The notes beneath the pieces were generated by a model. That model was not told where the DNA came from, searched no databases, and saw nothing but the letters and a program-made list of their open reading frames with translations. The position numbers and the translations under genes are program-made. Source: CALKZN01 sp050633585 (GTDB lineage Bacteria; Pseudomonadota; Gammaproteobacteria; Arenicellales; Arenicellaceae). Taken from it: a stretch of 17,239 nucleotides of DNA. This document shows, piece after piece, positions 7,253-14,558 of this stretch. Within the stretch, counting starts at the first letter, position 1; each line of letters starts with the position of its first letter. Where the stretch lies: contig JBOEGT010000023.1 of assembly GCA_050633585.1 (NCBI GenBank), positions 1 to 17,239 of the forward strand. Reading direction: 5' to 3'.

Positions 7253-8601
7253 TGATTCCGATTCCTTTACCAACAACTATTGAGGGGTCACGCTTAACAC
7301 CGAAGCACTCTCGATACACAAACAACCTCATCCCGTCTCAAGACGCGCTATTGAGTCGCCCAGCTTGCACAAAGGTTGAGACTTTGGCCGTTGGACAGCC
7401 TAGAGGTATATTCGAATTTAAAGGGGTTATCTACTCCGTGTTTGGTCAGAACCTGTTTAGAGGCACTAACGGGCTTACACGCATAGGAAAGATTGACGGC
7501 ACTGGGAAAATATCCGTAGCGGTTGATTTTGAAAAGGTTGCTATTGCGACAGGTGAGAGTAACTACATTTTAGGTACTGAGTTAGTCAAGATATATGATA
7601 GAGATTTGCCAGCATGCAGAAGCGTCTGCGTAATTGACGGCATCTTTGTTTGGGTTCCTTTAGATGGCAGCCCTGTTTGCTGGTCAGAGATTGGCAGACC
7701 TTCACAGATACGAGCCGCATCATTCTTTGATGCTGAACAATTACCCGATAAAAATAGAATATGCGCAAATATTCGTAATGACTTATTCATTTTTGGTGAT
7801 GAATCAATTGAGCGATTTAGAAACATAGGCGATGCATCACAGCCATTCGTGAGAGTTAACGGTAGTATTGTATCGGTTGGTTTTGTGGGCGGTCTGGTCG
7901 AGACTCAAGATAGTTTTCTGTTTATAGGCCAAGATAAAGACGGCGGCTTTGCGGTGTACGTATTTGATTCGGCGCAGGTGGTTCAAATCTCCAGTGAAGC
8001 TATCAACGAGATACTTAACACGCAATACACAATAACAGACTTAAGAAACGCTGAAGGCCAACGATTCAATTGGCATGGCAAAGATTGCTATGTTTTTAGT
8101 ATTAAAGACCGTGATTTCATTGTGACTCGCGGTGCTACAGGCTTTAACTGGGGATACTTATCAAGCGGATCAAACAAAGGCTTCTTTGAGTTTGATAAAT
8201 GGGGATACAGAAATGCCAAGTTCCACAAAAATAGTGGGAAATGGTTTTGTCAGCGTTCGGACGGCTTGTTCGAGTTCACATATGACGACAAAGACACTGA
8301 TGGGGAATTTATCCGATCGTTTCGCACTTATATCAGCCCAGAAACAAGGCAGATGATGATATTAAACTCTATGAAGCTAGGGGTGGCTCAAACACATGAG
8401 AAAGGCTCAGTAGGGTTATCAATGAGTCGAGACGGATTGCTTTACTGCGACCCTTTCTTTGTACCAACTGGCGGTCAATACGATAACGAGGTGGTTTTTG
8501 GTCCTGCTGGTGGCTTAGGTTATTACGACGGCTATGCAGGCATACAAATCAGCACTACAAGCAATATCGCTTTTGCAGTCGATTCAATCATAGTTTCATG
8601 A
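7252..8601 (+). CDS. Packaged-DNA stabilisation protein (P22 gp10-like)
   Basis: At 449 residues this is close to P22 gp10 (472). It would form the hexameric tail hub below the gp4 ring, holding packaged DNA and providing sockets for spikes. The N-terminus (MIPIPLPTTIEGSRLTPKHS) and the repeated short beta strands with aromatic residues (FEFKGVIYSVFGQNLFRG near 55-72, LFIFGDESIERFRNIGDASQ near 178-197, FLFIGQDKDGGFAVYVFDS near 222-240) indicate a beta-propeller-like body, as expected for this family. Proteins of this type are otherwise found only beside gp4 homologues, which is the case here. Overlaps with both neighbours suggest coupling. Confidence 0.88.
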   Translation: MIPIPLPTTIEGSRLTPKHSRYTNNLIPSQDALLSRPACTKVETLAVGQPRGIFEFKGVIYSVFGQNLFRGTNGLTRIGKIDGTGKISVAVDFEKVAIATGESNYILGTELVKIYDRDLPACRSVCVIDGIFVWVPLDGSPVCWSEIGRPSQIRAASFFDAEQLPDKNRICANIRNDLFIFGDESIERFRNIGDASQPFVRVNGSIVSVGFVGGLVETQDSFLFIGQDKDGGFAVYVFDSAQVVQISSEAINEILNTQYTITDLRNAEGQRFNWHGKDCYVFSIKDRDFIVTRGATGFNWGYLSSGSNKGFFEFDKWGYRNAKFHKNSGKWFCQRSDGLFEFTYDDKDTDGEFIRSFRTYISPETRQMMILNSMKLGVAQTHEKGSVGLSMSRDGLLYCDPFFVPTGGQYDNEVVFGPAGGLGYYDGYAGIQISTTSNIAFAVDSIIVS

Positions 8602-8768
8602 GTAAGGAACTAGAGAGGCTTAGAGCCGAGCAACCTAAATACGGCGATGTCATTGGCCATACAGAGCATGGAGATAAAGTTCGCTTTACAGATTCTATGC
8701 AGCATTTTATTGATAGTTTAATTCAGTACGCAATTAAAAATGATAGAGACGAGTCTGAGGAAGATTAA
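8598..8768 (+). CDS. Small 56-aa protein at the tail-needle position, unknown
   Basis: This ORF of 56 codons starts with an ATGA overlap at the end of the gp10-like gene and ends within the next gene. The product is charged and helical (MSKELERLRAEQPKYGD at the start, QHFIDSLIQYAIKNDRDE near the end) with an acidic tail. In P22 this slot holds gp26, the 233-residue trimeric tail needle; nothing here resembles it, and the length makes a needle impossible. It may be a minor assembly factor. There is no independent Shine-Dalgarno; translation would come by coupling. Confidence 0.6.
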   Translation: MSKELERLRAEQPKYGDVIGHTEHGDKVRFTDSMQHFIDSLIQYAIKNDRDESEED

Positions 8769-9132
8769 GCCCGTACTTTGTCATAAGAAGATAGCGCCTT
8801 TTGTGCCAGATATGACGGCAAATGTAGATGATTTTTTACCAAACCCTAACTGGCTTTATTACCCGTTCGGAAAGGGGTTGATGTACTTTGAGCCTGTTTA
8901 TTACAGGGTGCAAGTGCATGCCGCTTTATTTGAGGGAGATATTCAAGAGGGCGGCAGAGATAGATTAAACGAAATATTAAACGATTTGAGAGATAGAGGA
9001 TTTATTCGGATGTACAGCATCATTCTCAAGTCACACATCAGAGCAAGAACTATTTGCAGGGTTATAGGCATGAATAGAACAGCAGAACACGACTCTACAA
9101 TTACATATGAATTAGATTTGAGGGCTGAGTAA
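8740..9132 (+). CDS. P22 gp14-position protein with GNAT-like character
   Basis: This 130-residue protein lies where P22 carries gene 14 (about 135 residues, head/ejection assembly). The pattern of strands and helices looks like a GNAT acyltransferase fold: YRVQVHAALFEGD (57-69), a helix over RDRLNEILNDLRDRG, a strand RMYSIILK, then the HIRARTICRVIGMNR segment (103-117) that resembles the C-terminal GNAT helix. The usual acetyl-CoA loop (Q/RxxGxG/A) is degenerate here, so enzyme activity is doubtful. The GNAT link is inference from pattern. The ATG at 8740 overlaps the upstream ORF by 29 bases and lacks a clear ribosome binding site; a later start around 8802-8812 (GTG or ATG) is possible but would remove about 20 plausible residues. 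Confidence 0.65.
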   Translation: MIETSLRKIKPVLCHKKIAPFVPDMTANVDDFLPNPNWLYYPFGKGLMYFEPVYYRVQVHAALFEGDIQEGGRDRLNEILNDLRDRGFIRMYSIILKSHIRARTICRVIGMNRTAEHDSTITYELDLRAE

Positions 9133-10118
9133 TGGGCGGTAGTAGTAGCGGTACAGCAGCAGCAGAAGCACAAGGCGCGGCAGCAGTAGAAGCGGCGAAC
9201 ATACAAAGCGGAGCAGCATTAGCGGGAGCTGAGATTCAAGCAGGTGCAGCGCTACAAGGCGCATCAATCACGGCAGACGCAACAAATCGAGCAACCGAGC
9301 TTAACGAGACTATTTACAACGAGACGGTCGAAAGACTAGACCCGTATGTGCAATTGGGTGCGGGTTCATTGGGTGATGTCGCGCAAGGTTCAACTATTGC
9401 AGGTTTGAATGATCGTTTATCACAGATACTAGACTCTGAAAACTTTAATGCATTGGCTGATAGTCAGCACCGTTCAGCTTCAACTTATCTAGCATCTAAA
9501 GGCTTAGGCCGTAGTGGTCGAGCAGCAAGCGAAATTGGGCAAATTGATGGGAATCTCGCAATGCAGATTGAAAATCAACTATTCGGCAGAGCGTCAAATA
9601 ATGTTGATCGAGGACAGAACGCGGCAGCGAACCTTGGTGGTTTGGGGCAGAATTTTGCTAACTCTCAAGGCCAGTTATTGAGTGCAGGAGCAAGTCAAAT
9701 TTCACAACTAACAGCGAATGGCGCAGCAGCAAGCGCACAAGGGTTGCAGGCAGCGGCAAACTATGGCGCTAATGCAATCACAGATAGCGCTAACGCACTG
9801 GCAGCAGGTCAACAAGCGGACCAGCAGCAACGCAATCAGAACATCCAAACAGGAGTAACAGCAACAGTCGCATTGCTTGCGGCATTCTCGGATGAACGTT
9901 TAAAAGAAAACATGCAGCCAGTAGGCAAGCATAAAGATTTAACCGTTTACGAATGGGATTGGAAAGAAGACGCGCAAGGCATTACGGGCACTGAAATGGA
10001 CATAGGTTACAAAGCCCAAGAGGTACAAGAGAGGTATCCAGAATGCATTATCGAGCATGAAACAGGTTTGCTCATGATCGACTACCCGAAACTAAACGAA
10101 ACACTGAAGGCGGCTTAA
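9132..10118 (+). CDS. Putative ejection protein (gp7 position) with C-terminal S74-like domain
   Basis: This 328-residue protein follows the gp14-position gene, where P22 has gp7 (229 residues, ejected at infection). Residues 1-50 are a low-complexity Ala/Gly/Gln stretch (MGGSSSGTAAAEAQGAAA), 60-245 are Ala/Asn/Gln-rich and helical (LYASKGLGRSG-like region near 120-130, many NLGGLGQN-type segments), as common in internal virion proteins. From 253 the sequence changes: FSDERLKENM, YEWDWKED, DIGYKAQEVQERYPE and LMIDYPKL are hallmark pieces of the peptidase S74 intramolecular chaperone domain. Ser253 and Lys258 have the S-to-K spacing reported for the catalytic pair of such domains. Cleavage before Ser253 would release about 76 residues. 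The S74 part is short. TAATG couples it to the preceding gene. Confidence 0.75.
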   Translation: MGGSSSGTAAAEAQGAAAVEAANIQSGAALAGAEIQAGAALQGASITADATNRATELNETIYNETVERLDPYVQLGAGSLGDVAQGSTIAGLNDRLSQILDSENFNALADSQHRSASTYLASKGLGRSGRAASEIGQIDGNLAMQIENQLFGRASNNVDRGQNAAANLGGLGQNFANSQGQLLSAGASQISQLTANGAAASAQGLQAAANYGANAITDSANALAAGQQADQQQRNQNIQTGVTATVALLAAFSDERLKENMQPVGKHKDLTVYEWDWKEDAQGITGTEMDIGYKAQEVQERYPECIIEHETGLLMIDYPKLNETLKAA

Positions 10119-10119
10119 G

Positions 10120-11358
10120 ATGCAAAGAGGTATTGATTATTCGTTCTATGGCGCTGGCAATATGCAGTCAGGCGACCTATCTAAGTCAATCACTGACGGG
10201 CTTGCTATTGGCCAACATATTAGAAACGTTAAGAATCAGAAAAAGGCAGAGGCACAAGCACAAGCCGAGAATGCCGAAAAAGATCAGGCGTTTGACGCGT
10301 ATATGCAAGACCCAAAGAACCGCGACAATATGATGAATTTGTATAAGGCAGATTCAAAGCTTGCAACGGGTCTATTCGGTATTGTGTCGGCAGGTGACAA
10401 AGAAGAGGCCATGAAGATGAAAGAGGCTTCCGCTTATGCCGAACAATCATACTCAAATATCTACGCTTCATTGCAACAAGGTGATTTTGATAGCGCTAAG
10501 ATGCAAGCCTTACAACTGCGCGGCGAGTTTGAAGCCAAAGGCTTTGATATTAAGCCGTTAGAAGACATAGCAACAGCGCAAAGCCCAGAGCAAGCCATGA
10601 GTATCGCTCAGACGAAACGAGCGCTTGCAGGGGCTACATTAAAGGTAGTTGACCCGCTTACATTAGATCAAGCGGCAGACAATGAACGTGCAGATAGAGA
10701 GCTAGCATTAAAAGCTAACGACCAAGAATTTAATCAAAATCTAGGTGTTGCAAAGTTTGGCGAGACCCAACGATCTAATCAAGCGCGAGAGAGTGTTGCA
10801 CGCGGCAATTTAACGGTTAATCAACAGAGGTTGCAGCAAGATATCAATAAATCCAATCAGCCAAAACAAGCAGCAGCACGTAAAACCGCTACTGATGAGA
10901 ATGGTGTACTTAGATTTGTCGATGATGGATCAAAAGTATTTCCAGCGGTTGAGAAGGCCGACAAGAAAGGTCAAAAAGAGCAGCGAAAGAATTTAAGAGC
11001 TTACAGCACATTCGAGAAAGCTATTGATAATGTCGATAGTGCAATGGACAAGCTTTTTACAACAGGGCCAGTCGTCGGAAGGTTTCCAGCAGTTTCAGCA
11101 GAGCAACAAACAGCAGACGGGGCAATCGCAACATTAGCGCCAGTCCTAAAGCAGATATTCAGGTCATCAGGCGAAGGTGTTTTCACCGACAAAGACCAAG
11201 AACTTTTAATGGCAATGGTGCCCACTCGTAAGGATGAGCCAGAAGCACGAAAAGCAAAGATAGCCAACATTAAATCGGTTGTTCGTTCAAAAATGGGTTT
11301 GGATGAGAGCGAAGAAAGCCAAATATCTGACGAAGACTTAATCAATAAGTATAAATAA
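10120..11358 (+). CDS. Putative ejection protein (P22 gp20 position)
   Basis: This 412-residue protein is second of three consecutive ejection-type genes; P22 gp20 is 471 residues. The N-terminus (MQRGIDYSFYGAGNMQSG) and the following charged, Ala/Gln-rich helix (NVKNQKKAEAQAQAENAEKD, 37-56) resemble phage DNA-transfer proteins. The middle (80-250) is mostly helical and rich in Ala, Gln and Asn. The C-terminal domain, about 290-395, includes TTGPVVGRFPAV, APVLKQIFRSSGEGVFTDKD and a DEPEARKAKIANIKSVVRSK helix, a block I associate with phage internal virion or DNA ejection proteins. It ends in ISDEDLINKYK, a common ending in this class. It would be packaged in the head and help carry DNA across the envelope. 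The exact one-to-one match to gp20 is positional. Confidence 0.68.
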   Translation: MQRGIDYSFYGAGNMQSGDLSKSITDGLAIGQHIRNVKNQKKAEAQAQAENAEKDQAFDAYMQDPKNRDNMMNLYKADSKLATGLFGIVSAGDKEEAMKMKEASAYAEQSYSNIYASLQQGDFDSAKMQALQLRGEFEAKGFDIKPLEDIATAQSPEQAMSIAQTKRALAGATLKVVDPLTLDQAADNERADRELALKANDQEFNQNLGVAKFGETQRSNQARESVARGNLTVNQQRLQQDINKSNQPKQAAARKTATDENGVLRFVDDGSKVFPAVEKADKKGQKEQRKNLRAYSTFEKAIDNVDSAMDKLFTTGPVVGRFPAVSAEQQTADGAIATLAPVLKQIFRSSGEGVFTDKDQELLMAMVPTRKDEPEARKAKIANIKSVVRSKMGLDESEESQISDEDLINKYK

Positions 11359-13325
11359 TGGCTACTAGAGAGGAAATGATTAACGCGTTGCGCAATGCTG
11401 ACGCGGCTGGCGATGTAGAAGCGGCAAAGCGAATCGCGGCCATGCTGAGCGGTGGCGGGGTTCAGAGTAGTCAATCACTGGTTGAGCAAATGGACGCGGC
11501 GGAGGCAGCTGGCGACACGGCGTTGTTTAACAAGCTTGCAAAGCAGGGTTTTGAGCAATTCAAGCAGGGTAATCTCGAAAAGATCGAGACCGATAAAGAG
11601 AAGTTCCCAGAGCAGACCGAAGAAGAAATAAAAAGCAATCGATTTGAGTTGAAGAAAAGCAAAATGATTGAGGGGGTCAGCAACAATAAGGATAGCGGTA
11701 CATTTATTGACTCAGTAAACCAAGGTATGACATTTGGTTTTGGTGATGAGATGACAGGCGCGTTTGGCGCTTTTATGAACTCAATTAATCTCGTGAATGA
11801 TGACATGACGGTTAAACAATCGTATGAATTATTCAGAGATATAGCGCGAGCGCGTAACGACAAATTCAGTGATGAAAACCCCAAAGCAGCTTTAACAGGC
11901 GAGATAGTCGGCGCGGCTACTACAGGCGGCGCAGGATTATCTAAAACCCTGGGCGCAAAAATAGGCAAAGATTCAGCGATAAAGCTCGGTGCAAAAGGTG
12001 CTGGTGTAGGCGCTGCAGAAGGCTCTATATATGGCGCTGGCAGCTCGGAGGCTGATTTACTAGAGGGTGAAGTAAAAGACTTTGCTATGGACACTGCCGT
12101 AGGCGGGGGTATCGGCGGAACCACAGGCGGGTTAGCTTCGGGTGGTATTGGCTTTATTTCCGCTAAGATGGCAAAAAACAAGGAAATTGCACAAATTCTA
12201 CAACAGAAACCAACGGATAACAGAGCAGCAGGATATGTACTGAAGGGTGAGAAGGCGCTCAAATCAAAAGAAGGCCAAGCTGCGTTAAAACAAGGTGTTG
12301 ATGAAGGAGCGGTGGCGATCATCAAAGGCTCAACAAAAGAGGACAAGATAGCATTTAGAAGAATGCTTAATATTGTCAAAAGAGGTCAAACAGATCGTTT
12401 ATTCAAAGAAGCCAATAGTCCTTCAGATATAGTTGGCGAAACAGTTACTAAACGCTATCAACACGTAAAAAACGTAAACAAAAGAGCAGCTAATCAATTA
12501 AACGCTGTCGCTAATAGGCTGAAGGGTAAAGAGGTTGAAGCGGATCAAGTATTAAATGATTTTATATCTGAGCTGCAAAGCAAGTTTCGTGTAGGGGTCA
12601 CAAATGATGCTGGCAATCTAGTACCCAACTTTAATCTATCCAGTGTTGAGAATGTCGCAGAGAGTCAAAAGGTAATAAAAAACATATTCAATAGAATCAA
12701 CAAGATTGATAAATCAGACGCTTTTGAATTACACAACCTTAAAAAAATGATTGACGAGGATGTTAGTTATGGCAAGTCGCAAGGCGGTGTAAGTGGTCAA
12801 GTGGATGGTTTGTTACAAGTATTCAGGGGTAAAGTAGACGGACTGCTTGATGAGAAATTCCCTATTTACAACAAAGCGAATACAGCTTATTCAGAAACAA
12901 TTAGCGTATTAAATGACTTTGATAAGGCGGTGGGTAAATCTGTATCTGAGCTTACATCTAATAATGACAAAGCCATAGGTACGGTTATGCGTCGTTTAAC
13001 GTCAAACGTCCAAACTAGGCAAAAGCTAGGCAATTCGTTTGATGCATTGGAAGATGTAGCGAGCAAGTATGGAGCTAAATTTGAAGGCAATGTGCGCGCT
13101 CAAGCATCAATCGCTAATGAGTTGGAGCGTGTATTTAAACTATCAGGATCGAACACCCTAAAAGGGCAAGTAGGTCAGGGTGTGGCCGAAAATGCAATTG
13201 ATGCGGCAGGAAGGTCAACAGCACTCAACATTATGGAGGGCGCTAAAACTCTGGCCAATAAGTCGCGTGGAATTAACGAGCAACAAGCATTAATCGCTCT
13301 TAGGCGGCTTTCTGCGACGAAATAA
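11358..13325 (+). CDS. Putative large ejection protein (P22 gp16-like)
   Basis: At 655 residues this is close to P22 gp16 (609), the ejection protein needed to pass DNA across the inner membrane. The N-terminus holds two copies of a helical motif: ALRNADAAGDVEAAKRIAAM (10-29) and QMDAAEAAGDTALFNKLAKQ (44-63). Next comes GMTFGFGDEMTGAFGAF (123-139), typical of phage internal virion proteins. A Gly/Ala-rich section at 178-268 (GEIVGAATTGGAGL, GAKGAGVGAAEGS, AVGGGIGGTTGGLASGG) looks like glycine-zipper membrane-interacting sequence. The remaining 380 residues are Lys/Asn-rich helices. The long ORF on the opposite strand here is a shadow of the Gly/Ala codons. Its last 36 bases overlap the end of the convergent minus-strand gene. 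Confidence 0.75.
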   Translation: MATREEMINALRNADAAGDVEAAKRIAAMLSGGGVQSSQSLVEQMDAAEAAGDTALFNKLAKQGFEQFKQGNLEKIETDKEKFPEQTEEEIKSNRFELKKSKMIEGVSNNKDSGTFIDSVNQGMTFGFGDEMTGAFGAFMNSINLVNDDMTVKQSYELFRDIARARNDKFSDENPKAALTGEIVGAATTGGAGLSKTLGAKIGKDSAIKLGAKGAGVGAAEGSIYGAGSSEADLLEGEVKDFAMDTAVGGGIGGTTGGLASGGIGFISAKMAKNKEIAQILQQKPTDNRAAGYVLKGEKALKSKEGQAALKQGVDEGAVAIIKGSTKEDKIAFRRMLNIVKRGQTDRLFKEANSPSDIVGETVTKRYQHVKNVNKRAANQLNAVANRLKGKEVEADQVLNDFISELQSKFRVGVTNDAGNLVPNFNLSSVENVAESQKVIKNIFNRINKIDKSDAFELHNLKKMIDEDVSYGKSQGGVSGQVDGLLQVFRGKVDGLLDEKFPIYNKANTAYSETISVLNDFDKAVGKSVSELTSNNDKAIGTVMRRLTSNVQTRQKLGNSFDALEDVASKYGAKFEGNVRAQASIANELERVFKLSGSNTLKGQVGQGVAENAIDAAGRSTALNIMEGAKTLANKSRGINEQQALIALRRLSATK

Positions 13326-13520
13326 CCCATTAATCATGCGGTCCATAGCAAAAGGGGTGCAAACCTCTTTATCGCCTTTAACGGCTCCATAAATCTTGTC
13401 TAGCGTCCACATGTAGCCTAGCCAAGAAAGCGTAATCAGACTGCCAACTAAAACGTGACCCGAAAGGGTTGAGATGAGTCCAGCAGCGGGCCAACCAATC
13501 CAAAATATAAAAGAAATCAT
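13290..13520 (-). CDS. Small two-helix membrane protein, sieA-position candidate
   Basis: This is the only minus-strand ORF I accept. From the ATG at 13520-13518 it encodes 76 residues; a GTG at 13535 would add five. Two hydrophobic segments are clear: ISFIFWIGWPAAGLISTL (2-19) and HVLVGSLITLSWLGYMW (22-38), followed by a charged tail ending in FRRRKPPKSD. Positive residues at the end predict a cytoplasmic C-terminus. It fills the 195-base gap between the gp16-like and first tail genes. In P22 the leftward gene between 16 and 9 is sieA, whose membrane product blocks DNA entry by related phages; this shares position and strand but is half the length (SieA is about 160 residues) and I see no sequence match. 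A holin-like or other conversion role is possible. An AGG lies three bases before the ATG. TACAAT at 13580-13575 (minus strand) could be a -10 box but has no matching -35. Confidence 0.65.
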   Translation of the reverse strand: MISFIFWIGWPAAGLISTLSGHVLVGSLITLSWLGYMWTLDKIYGAVKGDKEVCTPFAMDRMINGLFRRRKPPKSD

Positions 13521-14558
13521 ATGCCTATTTTTCACTCAAAAATTGATCAATATCTCGACGATTCAGGCGATCCAATTGTAAACGGTAAAGCGTACTTTGG
13601 CGTATTTGGTCAAGACTCTATCACACAGCCTATCACAATTTACAGTGATGAAGAACTAACAATCCCGCTTGCACAGCCACAACGCACAGATTCATTCGGT
13701 AGATTGGAAAATGATGTCTATGTGGGGGTTGATCATAGTTTCGAGATTCGCTCGACTGATGATGTTTTGCTGCATGGCCCTAAAAGCCGTAGATTAAGTG
13801 CTAGAACTAATGTTGGCATTGCTGACGGTCTATCTAAATTATCAGCGATCGAGCAGTCAGCAAACGTGTACGAGCTTGACGAGGGGTTTGCAGCAGCACC
13901 ACCGAGCGCCATGTATTTGATGACGTTTGATGTGCCTAGCACAGATTACCCAGAGATAAACTTTGCAAACATAGCGGGGGAATTTCCAAGTACAGGCGTG
14001 CAGCAAGTAAAAGCAGGTCGTTTATACCATACATGCTTTGATGGCAATTCATGGGAGATAATTGACGATGACGCAAGTGATGACGTTGACCTTATTCTGA
14101 ATGGCGCTGATTTAGCCAACTGTTATCAAGATAGTAAAAGACCAGCAAAGAAAACCGTTTTTGATGGAAAGTTAGGCGTGTTATTCGCTGGCGTTAGCTC
14201 AGTACATCCTATGCTATATGGTGTTTTTGTTCCTAAGATCGGGGCTGTGTATAACATTGTTGCAACATTCCAGCCGACAACATCTATAACCGGTAAACAA
14301 AAGAGTATAACGGCCCGATTTGTTGATTCACGACCGTCTGATGGCGATGGAATTATTGGGACGGTAACAAAAGATAATGTTGATATCCCTGATGATCCAG
14401 ACGAATTTCAGGAGATATTTGAGAGGGTTATTGATTCGACAATGATCACTTCGGTTGTAGAGGGCAGGTTCGAAATAGAAGTTGAAAATGCTTCAAACTT
14501 TAACCATACAGGCGATCTTTTTATGTCTCGTGTTGAAATACAAGAGGTGGATGTATAA
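13521..14558 (+). CDS. Tail protein with P22 tailspike-like head-binding domain
   Basis: Residues 1-95 read like the P22 tailspike head-binding domain: a short N-terminus, then NGKAYFGVFGQDSITQPITIYSDEE (21-45), PLAQPQRTDSFGR (49-61) and VYVGVDHSFEIRSTDD (66-81), matching the pattern of NGKIYIG, PVYIENEDG, QPLIINAAGK and SMAIYDANG in P22. The domain would trimerise and dock on the gp4/gp10 hub. Residues 100-190 contain an AGRLYHTCFDGNSWEII segment (165-181). Residues 228-343 form a beta-rich domain that recurs in the protein at 15105. With 345 residues it has no room for the parallel beta-helix enzyme of P22 tailspike (666), so it is probably an adaptor or fibre base. The ATG abuts the minus-strand gene's ATG in CATATG; the ribosome binding site is weak (AAAAGAAA). 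Confidence 0.78.
   Translation: MPIFHSKIDQYLDDSGDPIVNGKAYFGVFGQDSITQPITIYSDEELTIPLAQPQRTDSFGRLENDVYVGVDHSFEIRSTDDVLLHGPKSRRLSARTNVGIADGLSKLSAIEQSANVYELDEGFAAAPPSAMYLMTFDVPSTDYPEINFANIAGEFPSTGVQQVKAGRLYHTCFDGNSWEIIDDDASDDVDLILNGADLANCYQDSKRPAKKTVFDGKLGVLFAGVSSVHPMLYGVFVPKIGAVYNIVATFQPTTSITGKQKSITARFVDSRPSDGDGIIGTVTKDNVDIPDDPDEFQEIFERVIDSTMITSVVEGRFEIEVENASNFNHTGDLFMSRVEIQEVDV

Noticed and set aside
11001..11474. 157-residue minus-strand ORF across the end of the gp20-position gene
   Set aside because: Fully antisense to coding sequence, no domain character, and crosses a translationally coupled gene junction.
11471..12379. 302-residue minus-strand ORF opposite the gp16-like gene
   Set aside because: Its translation is rich in Pro, Ser and Ala from the complement of Gly/Ala codons, has no recognisable domain and no ribosome binding site context, and lies fully inside a well-supported gene.
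13351..13370. Hairpin AAAGGGGT-GCAA-ACCTCTTT just after the gp16-like gene
   Set aside because: An 8-pair stem with a GNRA loop, but no T run follows and it lies within the minus-strand coding sequence; not enough to call a terminator on either strand.
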